This document shows, piece after piece, positions 46,507 to 55,029 of a stretch of DNA of 64,000 bases. The notes under the pieces were generated by a model. That model searched no databases. It was not told the origin of the DNA and saw only the letters and a list, made by a program, of their open reading frames with translations. This DNA comes from Bradyrhizobium manausense (GTDB lineage Bacteria > Pseudomonadota > Alphaproteobacteria > Rhizobiales > Xanthobacteraceae), in assembly GCF_018130615.1 (NCBI RefSeq), contig NZ_JAFCKB010000016.1:1-64000 (forward strand), in the 5' to 3' direction. How positions within the stretch are numbered: position 1 is the stretch's first letter; each line of letters begins with the position of its first letter. The position numbers and the translations under genes are program-made.

Positions 46507-46525
46507 CTATCGATCAGGTCGATAG
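46507..46525. promoter_or_regulatory. Short perfect dyad upstream of the reductase gene
   Basis: CTATCGA TCAGG TCGATAG, 7-bp arms with a 5-bp loop, between the binding-protein stop and the reductase start. It could be an operator or a weak terminator. Confidence 0.35.
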
Positions 46526-46633
46526 TTCGGCTCCAATAAACCAATTTCCGCCATCGAGTCGAATTGAATAACCTTCACCGTCAGCAAGCGACCAGTTGGC
46601 CGCCGAGCTGATCTTTCACAAAATCTGGCTGTT

Positions 46634-47605
46634 ATGGCGATGGTCGATTCGAGAAATACGATGGATGTGAGGATTCGAGAAGTACATCACATCGCGACCG
46701 ACATTGTGAGCGTCGAGCTCGAGTCGGCAACCTCCAGCGTATTGCCGGCCTTTTCTGCTGGTGCGCACGTTGACGTTCACGTATCGGACGGGATCGTGCG
46801 TCAGTATTCGCTTTGCAATGATCCATCTGAATCAAGCTACTACAGACTTGCAATCCTGAAGGATGCGAACTCGAGAGGAGGATCCAGGGCGGTTCACGAG
46901 ACGTTTCGTGAGGGAATGAGCCTGAAGATCGGGCAACCCCGCAATAATTTCGAGCTCATTGAAGATGGCGGACGTGCGATCCTTCTCGCGGGAGGGATCG
47001 GGATTACTCCGCTGCTGTCGATGGCGTACAGATTGCAGACACTTGGCGCAGAATTCGATCTTCACTTGTGCGTCCGTACCTTGGATCGCGCGCCATTCCT
47101 CGACGAAATCGCGGCGACGCCATTTGCGAGCAAGTTTCGATTACATGTCGACAACGGGCCGGCAGACCAGTGCTTTCTGCCCGAGAGAGATATCCAGTTC
47201 GGTTCTTCGCAGGCAAGAGTCTACGTCTGCGGTCCCAAGGGCTTTATGGACTTTGCCGTGTCCGGTGCGAGAAGAGCAGGTTGTCCGGACGAAAGGCTGC
47301 ATACCGAAAGTTTTTCAGGTGGCGATGTCAAAGGCGGACACTCGTTCACTGTCGTTGCTTCACGAAGCGGCCGGAGGCTGACGGTGCCCGGTGACAAATC
47401 CATCGCGACGGTTCTCGAAGAAAATGGAATAAGCGTCGATCTGTCGTGCGAGCAGGGAATATGCGGAACGTGTCTGACAAGAGTGCTTAAAGGTCAGCCT
47501 GAGCACAGGGATAGCTTCCAAACGGCCGCCGAGAAGCTCACGAATGATCGGATTGCCATCTGCTGCTCACGCTCGCTGTCCGACGAGATAGTCCTCGAAA
47601 TCTAG
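46634..47605 (+). CDS. PDR/VanB-type oxygenase reductase component
   Basis: 323 residues: N-terminal FMN domain (SAGAHVDVHVSDGIVRQYSL...), central NAD-binding domain with LLAGGIGITPLLSMAYRL (about 119-136) and a C-terminal plant-type 2Fe-2S domain with Cys ligands in CEQGICGTCLTRVLKG (C-x4-C-x2-C) and a final Cys in RIAICCS. This is the phthalate dioxygenase/vanillate-demethylase reductase architecture. It is convergent with the Rieske oxygenase gene at 47792, which it most probably serves. The substrate is unknown. Confidence 0.93.
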   Translation: MAMVDSRNTMDVRIREVHHIATDIVSVELESATSSVLPAFSAGAHVDVHVSDGIVRQYSLCNDPSESSYYRLAILKDANSRGGSRAVHETFREGMSLKIGQPRNNFELIEDGGRAILLAGGIGITPLLSMAYRLQTLGAEFDLHLCVRTLDRAPFLDEIAATPFASKFRLHVDNGPADQCFLPERDIQFGSSQARVYVCGPKGFMDFAVSGARRAGCPDERLHTESFSGGDVKGGHSFTVVASRSGRRLTVPGDKSIATVLEENGISVDLSCEQGICGTCLTRVLKGQPEHRDSFQTAAEKLTNDRIAICCSRSLSDEIVLEI

Positions 47606-47689
47606 CGCAGTCCACTCTCGCGTTGGAATCCCCGATCCAGCAGCGAGCCTCCAGAGTGGGCGCGCTGGCGACAGCCGACCCGCGGCCCA

Positions 47690-47720
47690 AAAAGTGGCCG
47701 CCAGCAAGACGTGGCGGCCA
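47690..47720 (-). terminator. Intrinsic terminator of the Rieske oxygenase gene
   Basis: Perfect 9-bp arms TGGCCGCCA (47695-47703) and TGGCGGCCA (47712-47720) with an 8-base loop. Read leftward, the stem is followed by a CTTTTT run (47690-47694), the classical intrinsic terminator form, about 70 bases after the oxygenase stop. Confidence 0.75.
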
Positions 47721-47791
47721 AGTCTGGGAGGAAATCGGACGACCGCATCCGCGACCGGAGTTCTTCCTGTCGCGAAGCGGCAGCGGAACGA

Positions 47792-48811
47792 TTAACTCTG
47801 TTCAGCCTGGAGTTGGGCTTCCACGATCCGCCGCGCCCTGACGGCAGGTCCATCGGTGTGCAGAAGGACCGGCTTCAACGACATGAGCTCGCTCGTATTC
47901 ACCGCGCGCTGCTGAGCCTCGATGACCGGCTTGTCCTCATCATCGAAAACGGCGACGCCGACCCGCAGCAATTCGTGGCTGAGGTCGTCTTCGTTCTGGC
48001 GAAAGTCACGGGACATCGCCCAGAAGTAGTGCGACGACGTTTCGGTTTCCGGCGTCAGCAGGTGCGAGGTCGGAATCGAAATTCCTTCCTCGACCGGTCT
48101 GTTGACGCCCGTCATGCCCACGTCGAGTAGAAGGAGAGACGGTGGGTTCCAGCGCATGAAGTTGCGATGGTCTCCGCGTTGATCCCCGGGATATCCGAGC
48201 ATCTGAAAATACTTGTTGGGCAGTTGATTGGGGCGCGAGAATTTCGCCCAGACTTCGTTGGATTGCGCATCCTTTTCGGCTTCGAACCGGGGCGGCCCTT
48301 CCGCGTTCTTGAACATCGGGTGGACGTATTGTCCGTGGCTCAGATCGAGCAGGTTGTCGGAAATGAGCTGGTAGTTCGCCTGGACGTGAAGATAGCTGCA
48401 AACCGTGCGAAACTTCGGGTTCGTCAGGACACTGAAGTCCGCAATTGTGGATTCGTCGGCCTTGCTCGCTTCTCCAAGCCAGAGCCACACGACGCCATGC
48501 TTCTCGGCGATCTTGTAGCTCTTGACTTTGGCCGCCCGGGGGATCTGTCCGTCGCCATGCGGGTTGAGCGTGCACGCGCCGGTCTGGTCGAAGCAAAGGC
48601 CGTGGTAGCCGCATTCAACGCTATCGCCTTTGATCCGTCCGAGATGCAGCGGAACAAAGCGGTGCGGGCAGCGGTCGGTAAGGCCGACGACGTTGCCGGC
48701 TTCGGTGCGATAGAAGACGATGTTCTCGTTGGCAATCTTTCGGGCCAGCAGATTGCGGGTCACTTCAGTCGACCATGCGGCTGCGTACCAGGTGTTTTGA
48801 ATGAACGGCAT
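47792..48811 (-). CDS. Rieske aromatic-ring/demethylase oxygenase component (VanA-like)
   Basis: 339 residues. The Rieske centre is CPHRFVPLHLGRIKGDSVECGYHG (C-x-H...C-x2-H, about 48-71, split here by position). The mononuclear iron site is in DNLLDLSHGQYVH (two His, about 157-169; the third ligand Asp in the C-terminal half is not certain). It starts MPFIQNTWYAAAWSTEV, typical of VanA-type O- or N-demethylases and hydroxylases. The reductase gene is convergent, not adjacent in the same direction. An NAD(P)H-dependent demethylation or hydroxylation of a methyl-bearing substrate is inferred from family. Confidence 0.92.
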   Translation of the reverse strand: MPFIQNTWYAAAWSTEVTRNLLARKIANENIVFYRTEAGNVVGLTDRCPHRFVPLHLGRIKGDSVECGYHGLCFDQTGACTLNPHGDGQIPRAAKVKSYKIAEKHGVVWLWLGEASKADESTIADFSVLTNPKFRTVCSYLHVQANYQLISDNLLDLSHGQYVHPMFKNAEGPPRFEAEKDAQSNEVWAKFSRPNQLPNKYFQMLGYPGDQRGDHRNFMRWNPPSLLLLDVGMTGVNRPVEEGISIPTSHLLTPETETSSHYFWAMSRDFRQNEDDLSHELLRVGVAVFDDEDKPVIEAQQRAVNTSELMSLKPVLLHTDGPAVRARRIVEAQLQAEQS

Positions 48812-49003
48812 GGGCTCCTCTTTTGCTCCGCCTGTTGAACGCGGTGGGCAAAAGTCCCATTGTTGGAAAGGTTTTAAAAATCAGCATTCTCAATGCGAAC
48901 TATCTGGATCTCCGATAGTTCGCCGGGCGAGCCAAGGCCGCGCGTTCGTTTGAGAACGGCCACTCCCATGATAACGGCATGCAGTTGTCGCCGGCGCTTC
49001 AGT

Positions 49004-49309
49004 TCAGCGACCATCGTCCATCTCGTAGACGTGTCGCTCGAACCGTTCGAGCAGCGTATGCATCGTCCGGCGCGCTTCCGCAAATGCCTCGGAGCCGCCC
49101 CGGACGGCAAGATCGGCCTCATAGGCTTCGCGAGACGGAAATCTGCATTCCCATCGGACATCGGGCCCGTTGCCCTCGCGCAGAACGAAAATGTCTCCGG
49201 GCTCGAGGCCGAGCGCGCGCCTGATCGCTGTCGCTCTTCGTCGTTGTTGGAGCACCACCGGCGCTTGGCCGTCTTTGGCGAAATAGTTGGTTGTTTCGAC
49301 GATGGTCAA
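49004..49309 (-). CDS. Small ferredoxin-fold (Dabb/ABM-like) protein
   Basis: 101 residues from a TTG at 49309 with an AGAGGGGG site before it; the frame is open to 49390. LTIVETTNYFAKDGQAPVVLQQRRRATAIR, then RWECRFPSREAYEADLAVRG and the C-terminal LLERFERHVYEMD suggest a dimeric alpha/beta-barrel stress or monooxygenase-like protein. Confidence in the fold is moderate. It is transcribed leftward toward the Rieske gene and diverges from the enolase-superfamily gene, with operator copy B between them. Confidence 0.65.
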   Translation of the reverse strand: MTIVETTNYFAKDGQAPVVLQQRRRATAIRRALGLEPGDIFVLREGNGPDVRWECRFPSREAYEADLAVRGGSEAFAEARRTMHTLLERFERHVYEMDDGR

Positions 49310-49394
49310 TTCGTTCCCCCTCTGGCCGCGACTTCGCAGCGCAGCACCATGTCGGGCGAGAATTCGGTGCTGCGGCACTTGATCTTCCATTTAC

Positions 49395-49426
49395 ATGATC
49401 ATAAAGTGTGATCACACTAAGAGATC
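49395..49426. promoter_or_regulatory. Operator copy B, three GATC units at 13-base spacing
   Basis: ATGATCAT (49395-49402), GTGTGATCACAC (49406-49417) and GATC (49423-49426) put three GATC starts at 49397, 49410 and 49423, each 13 apart. It lies in the divergent gap before the enolase-superfamily gene and the small Dabb-like gene. Confidence 0.7.
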
Positions 49427-49482
49427 GCAATGCCAGTGTATCGAGCCTAATTCGCAGCGACAACAGATAAAGGCAGGCCGGT

Positions 49483-50643
49483 TTGCCCACGATCAAATCC
49501 ATCGAAACATTGATTGTTCAACTGCCGACGCGGCGCGAGCACAAATGGGCGGGGCTGACCGAGGTGATCGGCCGATACGTCATCGTCAAGATGGTGGACA
49601 GCGACGGCAGGGTCGGTTGGGGCGAAGCGCCGGCACTTAAGGACTGGGGCGGCGAATTCGGGCGCTACTTTGGCGAATCCGCGCTCATCACCCGCACCGT
49701 GATCGACACCTATCTCGCGCCAGCCGTTGTCGGCGTCGAGCTCGGCAATATTGCCGAGCTGCATGCGCGGATGGATGCCATCATCAGGGGGTATCCCTAT
49801 TCCAAGGCCGCCGTCGAATTCGCCGCCTACGATCTGGCTGGTCGCTGGCTCGGTGTTCCCGTCTCCACCCTGCTCGGCGGACAGGCGCGCGATCGTGTGC
49901 CGGTGACGCATTCCATCGGGTTGATCTCGATCGAAGAGGCCCGTCTCGAGGTCGCAAAGCTCGTGAAGGAGGGGGTGCGCACCATCAAAGTGAAGATCGG
50001 GGTCGAGCCCGACCGGGATGTCGCCATGGTCAACGCCGTGCGAGAGGTCGCTGGCGACGCCGTCGAAATCTGCGTCGATGCAAACGAAGGCTACAAGACG
50101 CCGGGAGAGGCGGTGCAGGTCGTTCGGCGGATGGAGAAGAACCGGCTGAAATATGTCGAGCAGCCGGTCATGGGAATCGAGCGCATTGCCGAGGTCGGTC
50201 GTCGCATCGACGCGCCGGTGATGGCCGACGAGTCGGCGTGGAATGCTCATGACTCGATCCAGATCGTCCGGTCCGGCGGAATCCAGATCGTGTCCATCTA
50301 CACGACGAAAGCCGGCGGTCTGTACAAGGCGATGGAAGTTGGCGCGGTGTGCCGCGCCGCAGGCATCATCTGCAACGTCAACGGCTCGATCGAAACGGGC
50401 ATCGGCAATCTCGCCAACGTCCAGCTCGCCGCGGCATCGCCGGCCGTCACATTGTCCTGCGTCATTCCGGTTTCGACGCCGGCGGAATTCCAGCACGGTC
50501 AGGTTGGTGGCATCTACTACAAGGATGATCTGCTCGTCGAGCCGATGAAGGTGGTCGACGGCGCGATCATGGTTCCATCCGGCCCCGGGATGGGCATCGA
50601 TGTCGATCTCAAGAAAATCGAGAAATACCGCGTGCGTGATTGA
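49483..50643 (+). CDS. Mandelate racemase/muconate lactonizing enzyme-family (enolase superfamily) protein
   Basis: 386 residues. The KxK motif is TIKVKIG (about 166-172) with metal-ligand acids in ICVDANEGY, KYVEQPVMG and VMADESAW and the second-base Lys in YTTKAGGL. The N-terminal capping domain opens SIETLIVQLPTRREHKWAG. It is an MLE-type enolase-superfamily enzyme: cycloisomerase, dipeptide epimerase or acid-sugar dehydratase. The Lys-x-Lys plus Lys pair fits MLE/AEE better than mandelate racemase (which needs His-Asp). The M24-like gene begins 38 bases after its stop. Confidence 0.9.
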   Translation: MPTIKSIETLIVQLPTRREHKWAGLTEVIGRYVIVKMVDSDGRVGWGEAPALKDWGGEFGRYFGESALITRTVIDTYLAPAVVGVELGNIAELHARMDAIIRGYPYSKAAVEFAAYDLAGRWLGVPVSTLLGGQARDRVPVTHSIGLISIEEARLEVAKLVKEGVRTIKVKIGVEPDRDVAMVNAVREVAGDAVEICVDANEGYKTPGEAVQVVRRMEKNRLKYVEQPVMGIERIAEVGRRIDAPVMADESAWNAHDSIQIVRSGGIQIVSIYTTKAGGLYKAMEVGAVCRAAGIICNVNGSIETGIGNLANVQLAAASPAVTLSCVIPVSTPAEFQHGQVGGIYYKDDLLVEPMKVVDGAIMVPSGPGMGIDVDLKKIEKYRVRD

Positions 50644-50681
50644 GCGCGGAACAAAGAAGCCTGGAGAGAAGAGGAGAAATC

Positions 50682-51860
50682 ATGCGGGCAGAAATCGTCG
50701 CGAAGCAGGTCGAGTCAATGTCCCGGTATGGGCTCGATGCCATCATCTGCTCCTCGCCGGAGAACTTCTCCTATACCGCCGGGTTCGTGGTCCCCTCGCA
50801 ACCTCTCATCCGTCACCGCCATGCCATGACCATCGTCACCGCCGACGGCCGCAAGGCCCTGTTCGGCGTCGATATGGAGGCGTCGACCATCAAGCGCCGC
50901 CAGCCGGACGTGCCGACCCGCATCTGGGCCGAGTTCAGCGACGATCCGATGATTGTGCTTGCCGATCAGCTGGCCGGTCTCGGTCTCGGTCAGGCTCGCA
51001 TCGGCCTCGAGATGGACTACCTGCCCGCCGGTGACTTTGCCCGGCTGATGAAGGCCATGCCGGCGGCGAAATTCGAGCACGCTGAGCCGATCCTGGCGCG
51101 GCTTCGTCAAATCAAGACACCGGGGGAAATTGCGCTTCTGCGCAGGCTCTCCCGGATTGCCGATCAGGCCATAACGGATACGCTCGCGGTGGTCGATGAA
51201 GGCGATTCCGAGATGGACATCGCGGGCCATCTCACCCGCAATGTGTATTCCCTGGGGGCCGATCACTTCAAGCTCATGATCGTGGCGACCGGCGAACGCA
51301 GCGTGTTGCCCAATGTCGGCCCGTCGGAGCGCATCCTGAAGCGCGGCGACATCTGTCGCGTGGAAATCTTCTCCGTCATCGACGGTTACCAGGCCGGCGT
51401 CTGTCGTACGGCGTTCGTCGGCGAGGCGCCACCCGTGGCCGAAAAGATCTGGGCGCATCTGGTCGAGTGCAAGTACGAGATCATGGAGAAAGTGAAGCCT
51501 GGCGCGAGCTGTCGCGAGATCTACGATGCGTTCATCGCCAAGCTGAGCAAGCTCAATCTGCCGCCGATTTCCTTCGTGGGGCACGGCATCGGCCTGCACC
51601 TTCACGAGGATCCTTACCTCGGAGTGACACCGGTGCTGGGTAAGCCGGGAAGTGACGCGCCGCTGGAGGAAAACATGGTGCTCGGTTTCGAGCCGCTCTG
51701 CTACGACACCGGCCATGGCTTCGGCATGCAGAACAAGGACATGTTGCTGGTGACCGCCAAAGGCTCGGAGTTGCTGTCGGATTACGCCAACACCGATCGG
51801 CTGATTCCCACCGGAACCGCCAAGAAAGGCGGAGCGGTGAAGCGGGCCGCGGTCGCCTAG
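50682..51860 (+). CDS. Creatinase-like M24-fold protein (metal ligands substituted), copy 3
   Basis: 392 residues. The N-terminal creatinase domain is recognisable (DAIICSSPENFSYTAGF). In the M24 domain the metal Asp pair reads RVEIFSVIDGYQAGVCRT (Glu and Gly), the His is kept in FVGHGIGLHLHEDP, the Glu in GFEPLCY and the last Glu is Lys (GMQNKDMLLV). A metal-dependent peptidase is unlikely. GAGGAGAAATC before the ATG at 50682 is a strong ribosome site; the frame is open 14 codons upstream. It is the third such gene in the window and is followed by a cyclic-amide-type hydrolase, so creatinase-like C-N cleavage is a reasonable inference. Confidence 0.87.
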   Translation: MRAEIVAKQVESMSRYGLDAIICSSPENFSYTAGFVVPSQPLIRHRHAMTIVTADGRKALFGVDMEASTIKRRQPDVPTRIWAEFSDDPMIVLADQLAGLGLGQARIGLEMDYLPAGDFARLMKAMPAAKFEHAEPILARLRQIKTPGEIALLRRLSRIADQAITDTLAVVDEGDSEMDIAGHLTRNVYSLGADHFKLMIVATGERSVLPNVGPSERILKRGDICRVEIFSVIDGYQAGVCRTAFVGEAPPVAEKIWAHLVECKYEIMEKVKPGASCREIYDAFIAKLSKLNLPPISFVGHGIGLHLHEDPYLGVTPVLGKPGSDAPLEENMVLGFEPLCYDTGHGFGMQNKDMLLVTAKGSELLSDYANTDRLIPTGTAKKGGAVKRAAVA

Positions 51861-51882
51861 CGGCGATTCTTCGGTCCGCAAA

Positions 51883-51910
51883 CGATCGGACGAATGGTTT
51901 CGTCCGATCG
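51883..51910 (+). promoter_or_regulatory. Perfect 12-bp hairpin between the M24-like and amidohydrolase genes
   Basis: CGATCGGACGAA, loop TGGT, TTCGTCCGATCG. It begins 23 bases after the M24-like stop. No strong T-run follows, so this may be an RNA processing or attenuation element or a terminator of unusual type. Confidence 0.55.
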
Positions 51911-51987
51911 CGCTGCCGAAAATTTCCCGTCGTCACGGCGGGGAGCCAGGCATACAGTCCGCGAAAGCAAGTATTGGGTGAAGAGGC

Positions 51988-53427
51988 ATGCGCACACTGA
52001 TCAAGGACTTGAACTTCGCTTTCACGGTCGACAAGAACGATACGGTCCTGCGCAATGCCAGCCTCGTGGTGGAGAACGACCGCATCGCCGATATAGGCCC
52101 TTCTCGAGAGGTGGCGGCGCGGCACAAGAACGCCAGCTTCGACAAGGTGGTCGATGGCAGGATGCTCGGCGCCTGTCCCGGCTTCGTCGACAGCCACGTT
52201 CATCTTTCGGAGACGCTGTCGCGCGCGGTATTCCCGGATAATCTCAACACACGCGCCTGGGTCTTCCACTGGGCGAAGCCGTTTTACGCTCACATCACCG
52301 AAGAGGACGAATACTGGGGCGCGCTGCTCGGCATTACGGAGATGCTGCGCTGTGGCACCACCTGCTTCCTCGACATGGGGTCACAATACGACCCCGGAAT
52401 CGTCGTTCGCGCGATGGAAAAGGTAGGCATTCGTGGCATCACCGGGCGCCACGCCGCCGACAATCCCCCGCCCGAGCTCCCCCGTGGCTGGACCAAGGAA
52501 ATGGTTGATCATCATTTCTTCCCGAACGCCGAAGCGGCGCTCAAGGTCCTGGAAGACTGCGTCATCCGCTACAACGGGGCCCTCGATGGCCGTGCTCGTT
52601 GCTGGGTTAATATCGAGGGCAAGGAGCCGTGCAGCCTCGAGCTCCATGTGGGCGCCGTGAAGCTTGCCGAGCGGCTAGGTGTCGGCACGACCTACCACCT
52701 CGCAACGTCGATCGAAGAGGCGAGGGTCTGCGAGAAGAAATACGGCTCCTGGCCGATCACCCGTATCGACAAGGCGGGGGGCATCCGGAAAAACCTGGTG
52801 ATCGCCCATGGTGCGGCGGTGTCGGACGAAGAGGTTCGCCTACTTGCCGATCGTGGTGCCAGCGTCGCCTTCTGCCCGTGCTCGTCGTTCAAGCTTGGCA
52901 AGGGTGCAACTGCCATCGGCAAATATCCGGAGATGGTGAAGGCGGGCGTGAAGGTTGGACTCGGCACCGACGGTGTGTCGGCCGCCGGCAACATGAATCT
53001 GATGCGGCAGATGCTGATCGTCGCAGGCATGTTCAAGGATGCACGCTTGCAACCCGACATCTTTACGGCGCGGCAGGCCTTGCGCGCCGCGACCATCGAA
53101 GGTGCGAAGGCGTTGATGTGGGACGACGAGATCGGTTCGCTGGAGATCGGCAAGAAGGCTGATCTCATCCTGTTTGATCTCGATCACGTGGAGTGGACGC
53201 CGTTCTACGATCCGCTGCAAGCGCTGGTGTTCTCGGCATCGACCGCTTCGATCTCCCAGACGTGGGTCGACGGCAAGGTGTCGTACGCCGACGGAAAGGT
53301 GCAGGGCGTCGATGAGGCGCAGATTCGGCGCAAGGCTCGCGAACTCGCGGCGGCGGCGGTCGAGCGCGCCGGTCTGCATGACGAACAGGTCGAAACATCC
53401 ACCACACTCTACGACGAAGGGAATTGA
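51988..53427 (+). CDS. ATZ/TRZ-type amidohydrolase (deaminase/chlorohydrolase family)
   Basis: 479 residues, amidohydrolase superfamily subtype III. The zinc HxH is in GFVDSHVHLSE (H70, H72), the third and fourth metal residues in AHGAAVS and GLGTDGVSA (Asp). The N-terminal composite strand is LVVENDRIADIGPS. Members deaminate or dehalogenate s-triazines, guanine, cytosine, SAH and N-heterocycles. The gene runs between the hairpin at 51883 and the glycine riboswitch at 53489. The ring or amide substrate is unknown. Confidence 0.9.
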   Translation: MRTLIKDLNFAFTVDKNDTVLRNASLVVENDRIADIGPSREVAARHKNASFDKVVDGRMLGACPGFVDSHVHLSETLSRAVFPDNLNTRAWVFHWAKPFYAHITEEDEYWGALLGITEMLRCGTTCFLDMGSQYDPGIVVRAMEKVGIRGITGRHAADNPPPELPRGWTKEMVDHHFFPNAEAALKVLEDCVIRYNGALDGRARCWVNIEGKEPCSLELHVGAVKLAERLGVGTTYHLATSIEEARVCEKKYGSWPITRIDKAGGIRKNLVIAHGAAVSDEEVRLLADRGASVAFCPCSSFKLGKGATAIGKYPEMVKAGVKVGLGTDGVSAAGNMNLMRQMLIVAGMFKDARLQPDIFTARQALRAATIEGAKALMWDDEIGSLEIGKKADLILFDLDHVEWTPFYDPLQALVFSASTASISQTWVDGKVSYADGKVQGVDEAQIRRKARELAAAAVERAGLHDEQVETSTTLYDEGN

Positions 53428-53488
53428 TAGATCGCCTTCCGTGGCGGGGGCGCAAGGCAGAAGGACAACACACGTTCAAGAGGCTGCA

Positions 53489-53678
53489 TGGAAGAGACCG
53501 GTCGCCGCCGTGGCGGTATTGACCGGCGCCGAAGGAGCAACCCCCAGGAAACTCTCAGGCAGAGGTGACCGTGCAGCTGAACGATCTGGAGAGCGGCACT
53601 GCGAGTGCCCACCGAAGGGGACCGCCGCAACGGCCAAGCCGTCGCGGCCAATCTCTCAGGTACAGCGACAGATTGGGG
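53489..53678 (+). ncRNA. Tandem glycine riboswitch
   Basis: Two successive aptamers. The first has GCCGAAGGAGCAA at 53528-53540 and AACTCTCAGGCA around 53550-53561. The second has ACCGAAGGGG at 53611-53620 and ATCTCTCAGG at 53651-53660. These paired conserved blocks, twice within 190 bases, are diagnostic of the glycine riboswitch with tandem aptamers. A hairpin followed by TTTT lies right after it. It controls the DadA-like gene at 53729, not a glycine-cleavage operon. Confidence 0.9.
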
Positions 53679-53680
53679 AT

Positions 53681-53710
53681 GAGCCGCGGGCTTCGGCCCG
53701 CTCCCATTTT
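53681..53710 (+). terminator. Putative expression-platform terminator of the glycine riboswitch
   Basis: GCGGGC TTCG GCCCGC (53686-53701), an extra-stable tetraloop stem, followed by TCCCATTTT (T-run 53707-53710). It ends 18 bases before the ATG and could switch between terminator and read-through depending on the second aptamer. Confidence 0.65.
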
Positions 53711-53728
53711 CTATCGCGGAGAGAGCAA

Positions 53729-55012
53729 ATGCCCCATATCGCCATCATCGGCGCTGGTATCACCGGCGTCACCACTGCCTATTCCCTTCTCAATCGCGGC
53801 TATTCCGTCACGGTGATCGACCGGCAGCGGTATGCCGGAATGGAGACCTCGTTCGCCAACGGCGGCCAGCTTTCGGCAAGCAATGCCGAGGTCTGGAATA
53901 GCTGGTCGACGGTTTTCAAGGGAGTGAAGTGGATGCTGAGGCGCGATGCGCCGCTCCTGATGAATCCTGCGCCCACCTGGCACAAATATGCCTGGCTTGG
54001 CGAATTCGTCCTCAACATCGGAAGCTATCGCAACAATACAATTGAGACCGTGCGGCTCGCCATTGCTGCGCGCGAGCATCTGTTCGCGATTGCCGAGCGC
54101 GAGGGCATCGACTTCGATCACGAGCGTCGCGGTATCCTGCACATCTATCGAGACAAGGCGAGCTTCCAGCAGGCACTGAAGGTCAATGCAATTCTGGTGG
54201 ACGGAGGGCTGGATCGTCGCCCAGTCACCGCCGCGGAGGTGAAGTCGATCGAGCCAGCCCTGCATGGCAATTTCTTTGGCGGCTTCTACACCCCGTCGGA
54301 TTCCACCGGCGACATCCATAAGTTCACCTACGGTTTGGCCAAGGTATGCGAGCGGCGAGGCGCCCGCTTCATCTTTGACGCCACAGTGAGGCGGATCGAC
54401 CGGGACGGTGTCCATTGCATCGAATACTCGCATGACGCGCCTTCCGGCGACCAAGGGCGGGTCGATCAGATCATCGAGGCCGATGGGGTCGTCATATGCG
54501 CAGGTTCGGCGAGCCGCAACTTTGCGGCGATGCTCGGCGATCGCCTGAACATCTATCCGGTGAAGGGCTATTCTATCACCGTGCATCTTGACGACGAGCA
54601 GAGCAGGAAGGCGGCTCCCTGGGTCAGCCTGCTCGATGACGGCGCCAAGATCGTCACCAGCCGACTGGGCGCCGATCGCTTCCGCGTCGCGGGCACGGCG
54701 GAGCTCAACGGCATGAATCGCGACATACGCCAGGACCGCATCAAGCCGCTGGTCGACTGGACACGGGCGCTGTTCCCGTCCGTTGATACCAACAGGGTGG
54801 TGCCTTGGGCGGGATTGCGTCCGATGATGCCCAATATGATGCCGCGGGTCGGAAAGGGCAGGATGCCTGGGGTTTTCTACAACACCGGCCACGGCCATCT
54901 GGGTTGGACACTTTCGGCCGCAACTGCGGAGATGGTTGCCGAGTGCGTCGCCGGCGAATTGACTGCAAACCGTGCGGAACGCTTCCATTTGGAAGCCGAT
55001 CGAATGGCATAA
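53729..55012 (+). CDS. DadA-like FAD-dependent D-amino-acid/glycine-type oxidoreductase
   Basis: 427 residues, DAO superfamily. The FAD motif is HIAIIGAGITGVTTAYSLLN with VIDRQRYAGMETSFANGGQL (DadA-type loop with the conserved Ser-Asn region). The C-terminal FAD block is NTGHGHLGWTLSAATAEMVA. It matches the D-amino-acid dehydrogenase (DadA) layout and length. A GGAGAGAG site precedes the ATG; the frame is open upstream through the riboswitch but no start there is credible. The glycine riboswitch indicates that glycine is its substrate, product or a signal. Glycine, sarcosine or an N-alkylglycine are candidate substrates. Confidence 0.9.
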   Translation: MPHIAIIGAGITGVTTAYSLLNRGYSVTVIDRQRYAGMETSFANGGQLSASNAEVWNSWSTVFKGVKWMLRRDAPLLMNPAPTWHKYAWLGEFVLNIGSYRNNTIETVRLAIAAREHLFAIAEREGIDFDHERRGILHIYRDKASFQQALKVNAILVDGGLDRRPVTAAEVKSIEPALHGNFFGGFYTPSDSTGDIHKFTYGLAKVCERRGARFIFDATVRRIDRDGVHCIEYSHDAPSGDQGRVDQIIEADGVVICAGSASRNFAAMLGDRLNIYPVKGYSITVHLDDEQSRKAAPWVSLLDDGAKIVTSRLGADRFRVAGTAELNGMNRDIRQDRIKPLVDWTRALFPSVDTNRVVPWAGLRPMMPNMMPRVGKGRMPGVFYNTGHGHLGWTLSAATAEMVAECVAGELTANRAERFHLEADRMA

Positions 55013-55029
55013 GCGATGCAGGCATGAGC

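Noticed and set aside
47690-47720. The 9-bp inverted repeat as a mobile-element end
   Set aside because: It has the stem plus T-run layout of a terminator and no flanking duplication or transposase gene is seen.
53174-55012. A 612-residue frame extending the DadA-like protein upstream
   Set aside because: It runs through the glycine riboswitch and terminator and antiparallel to sense; the DadA N-terminus starts at 53729 with a good ribosome site.
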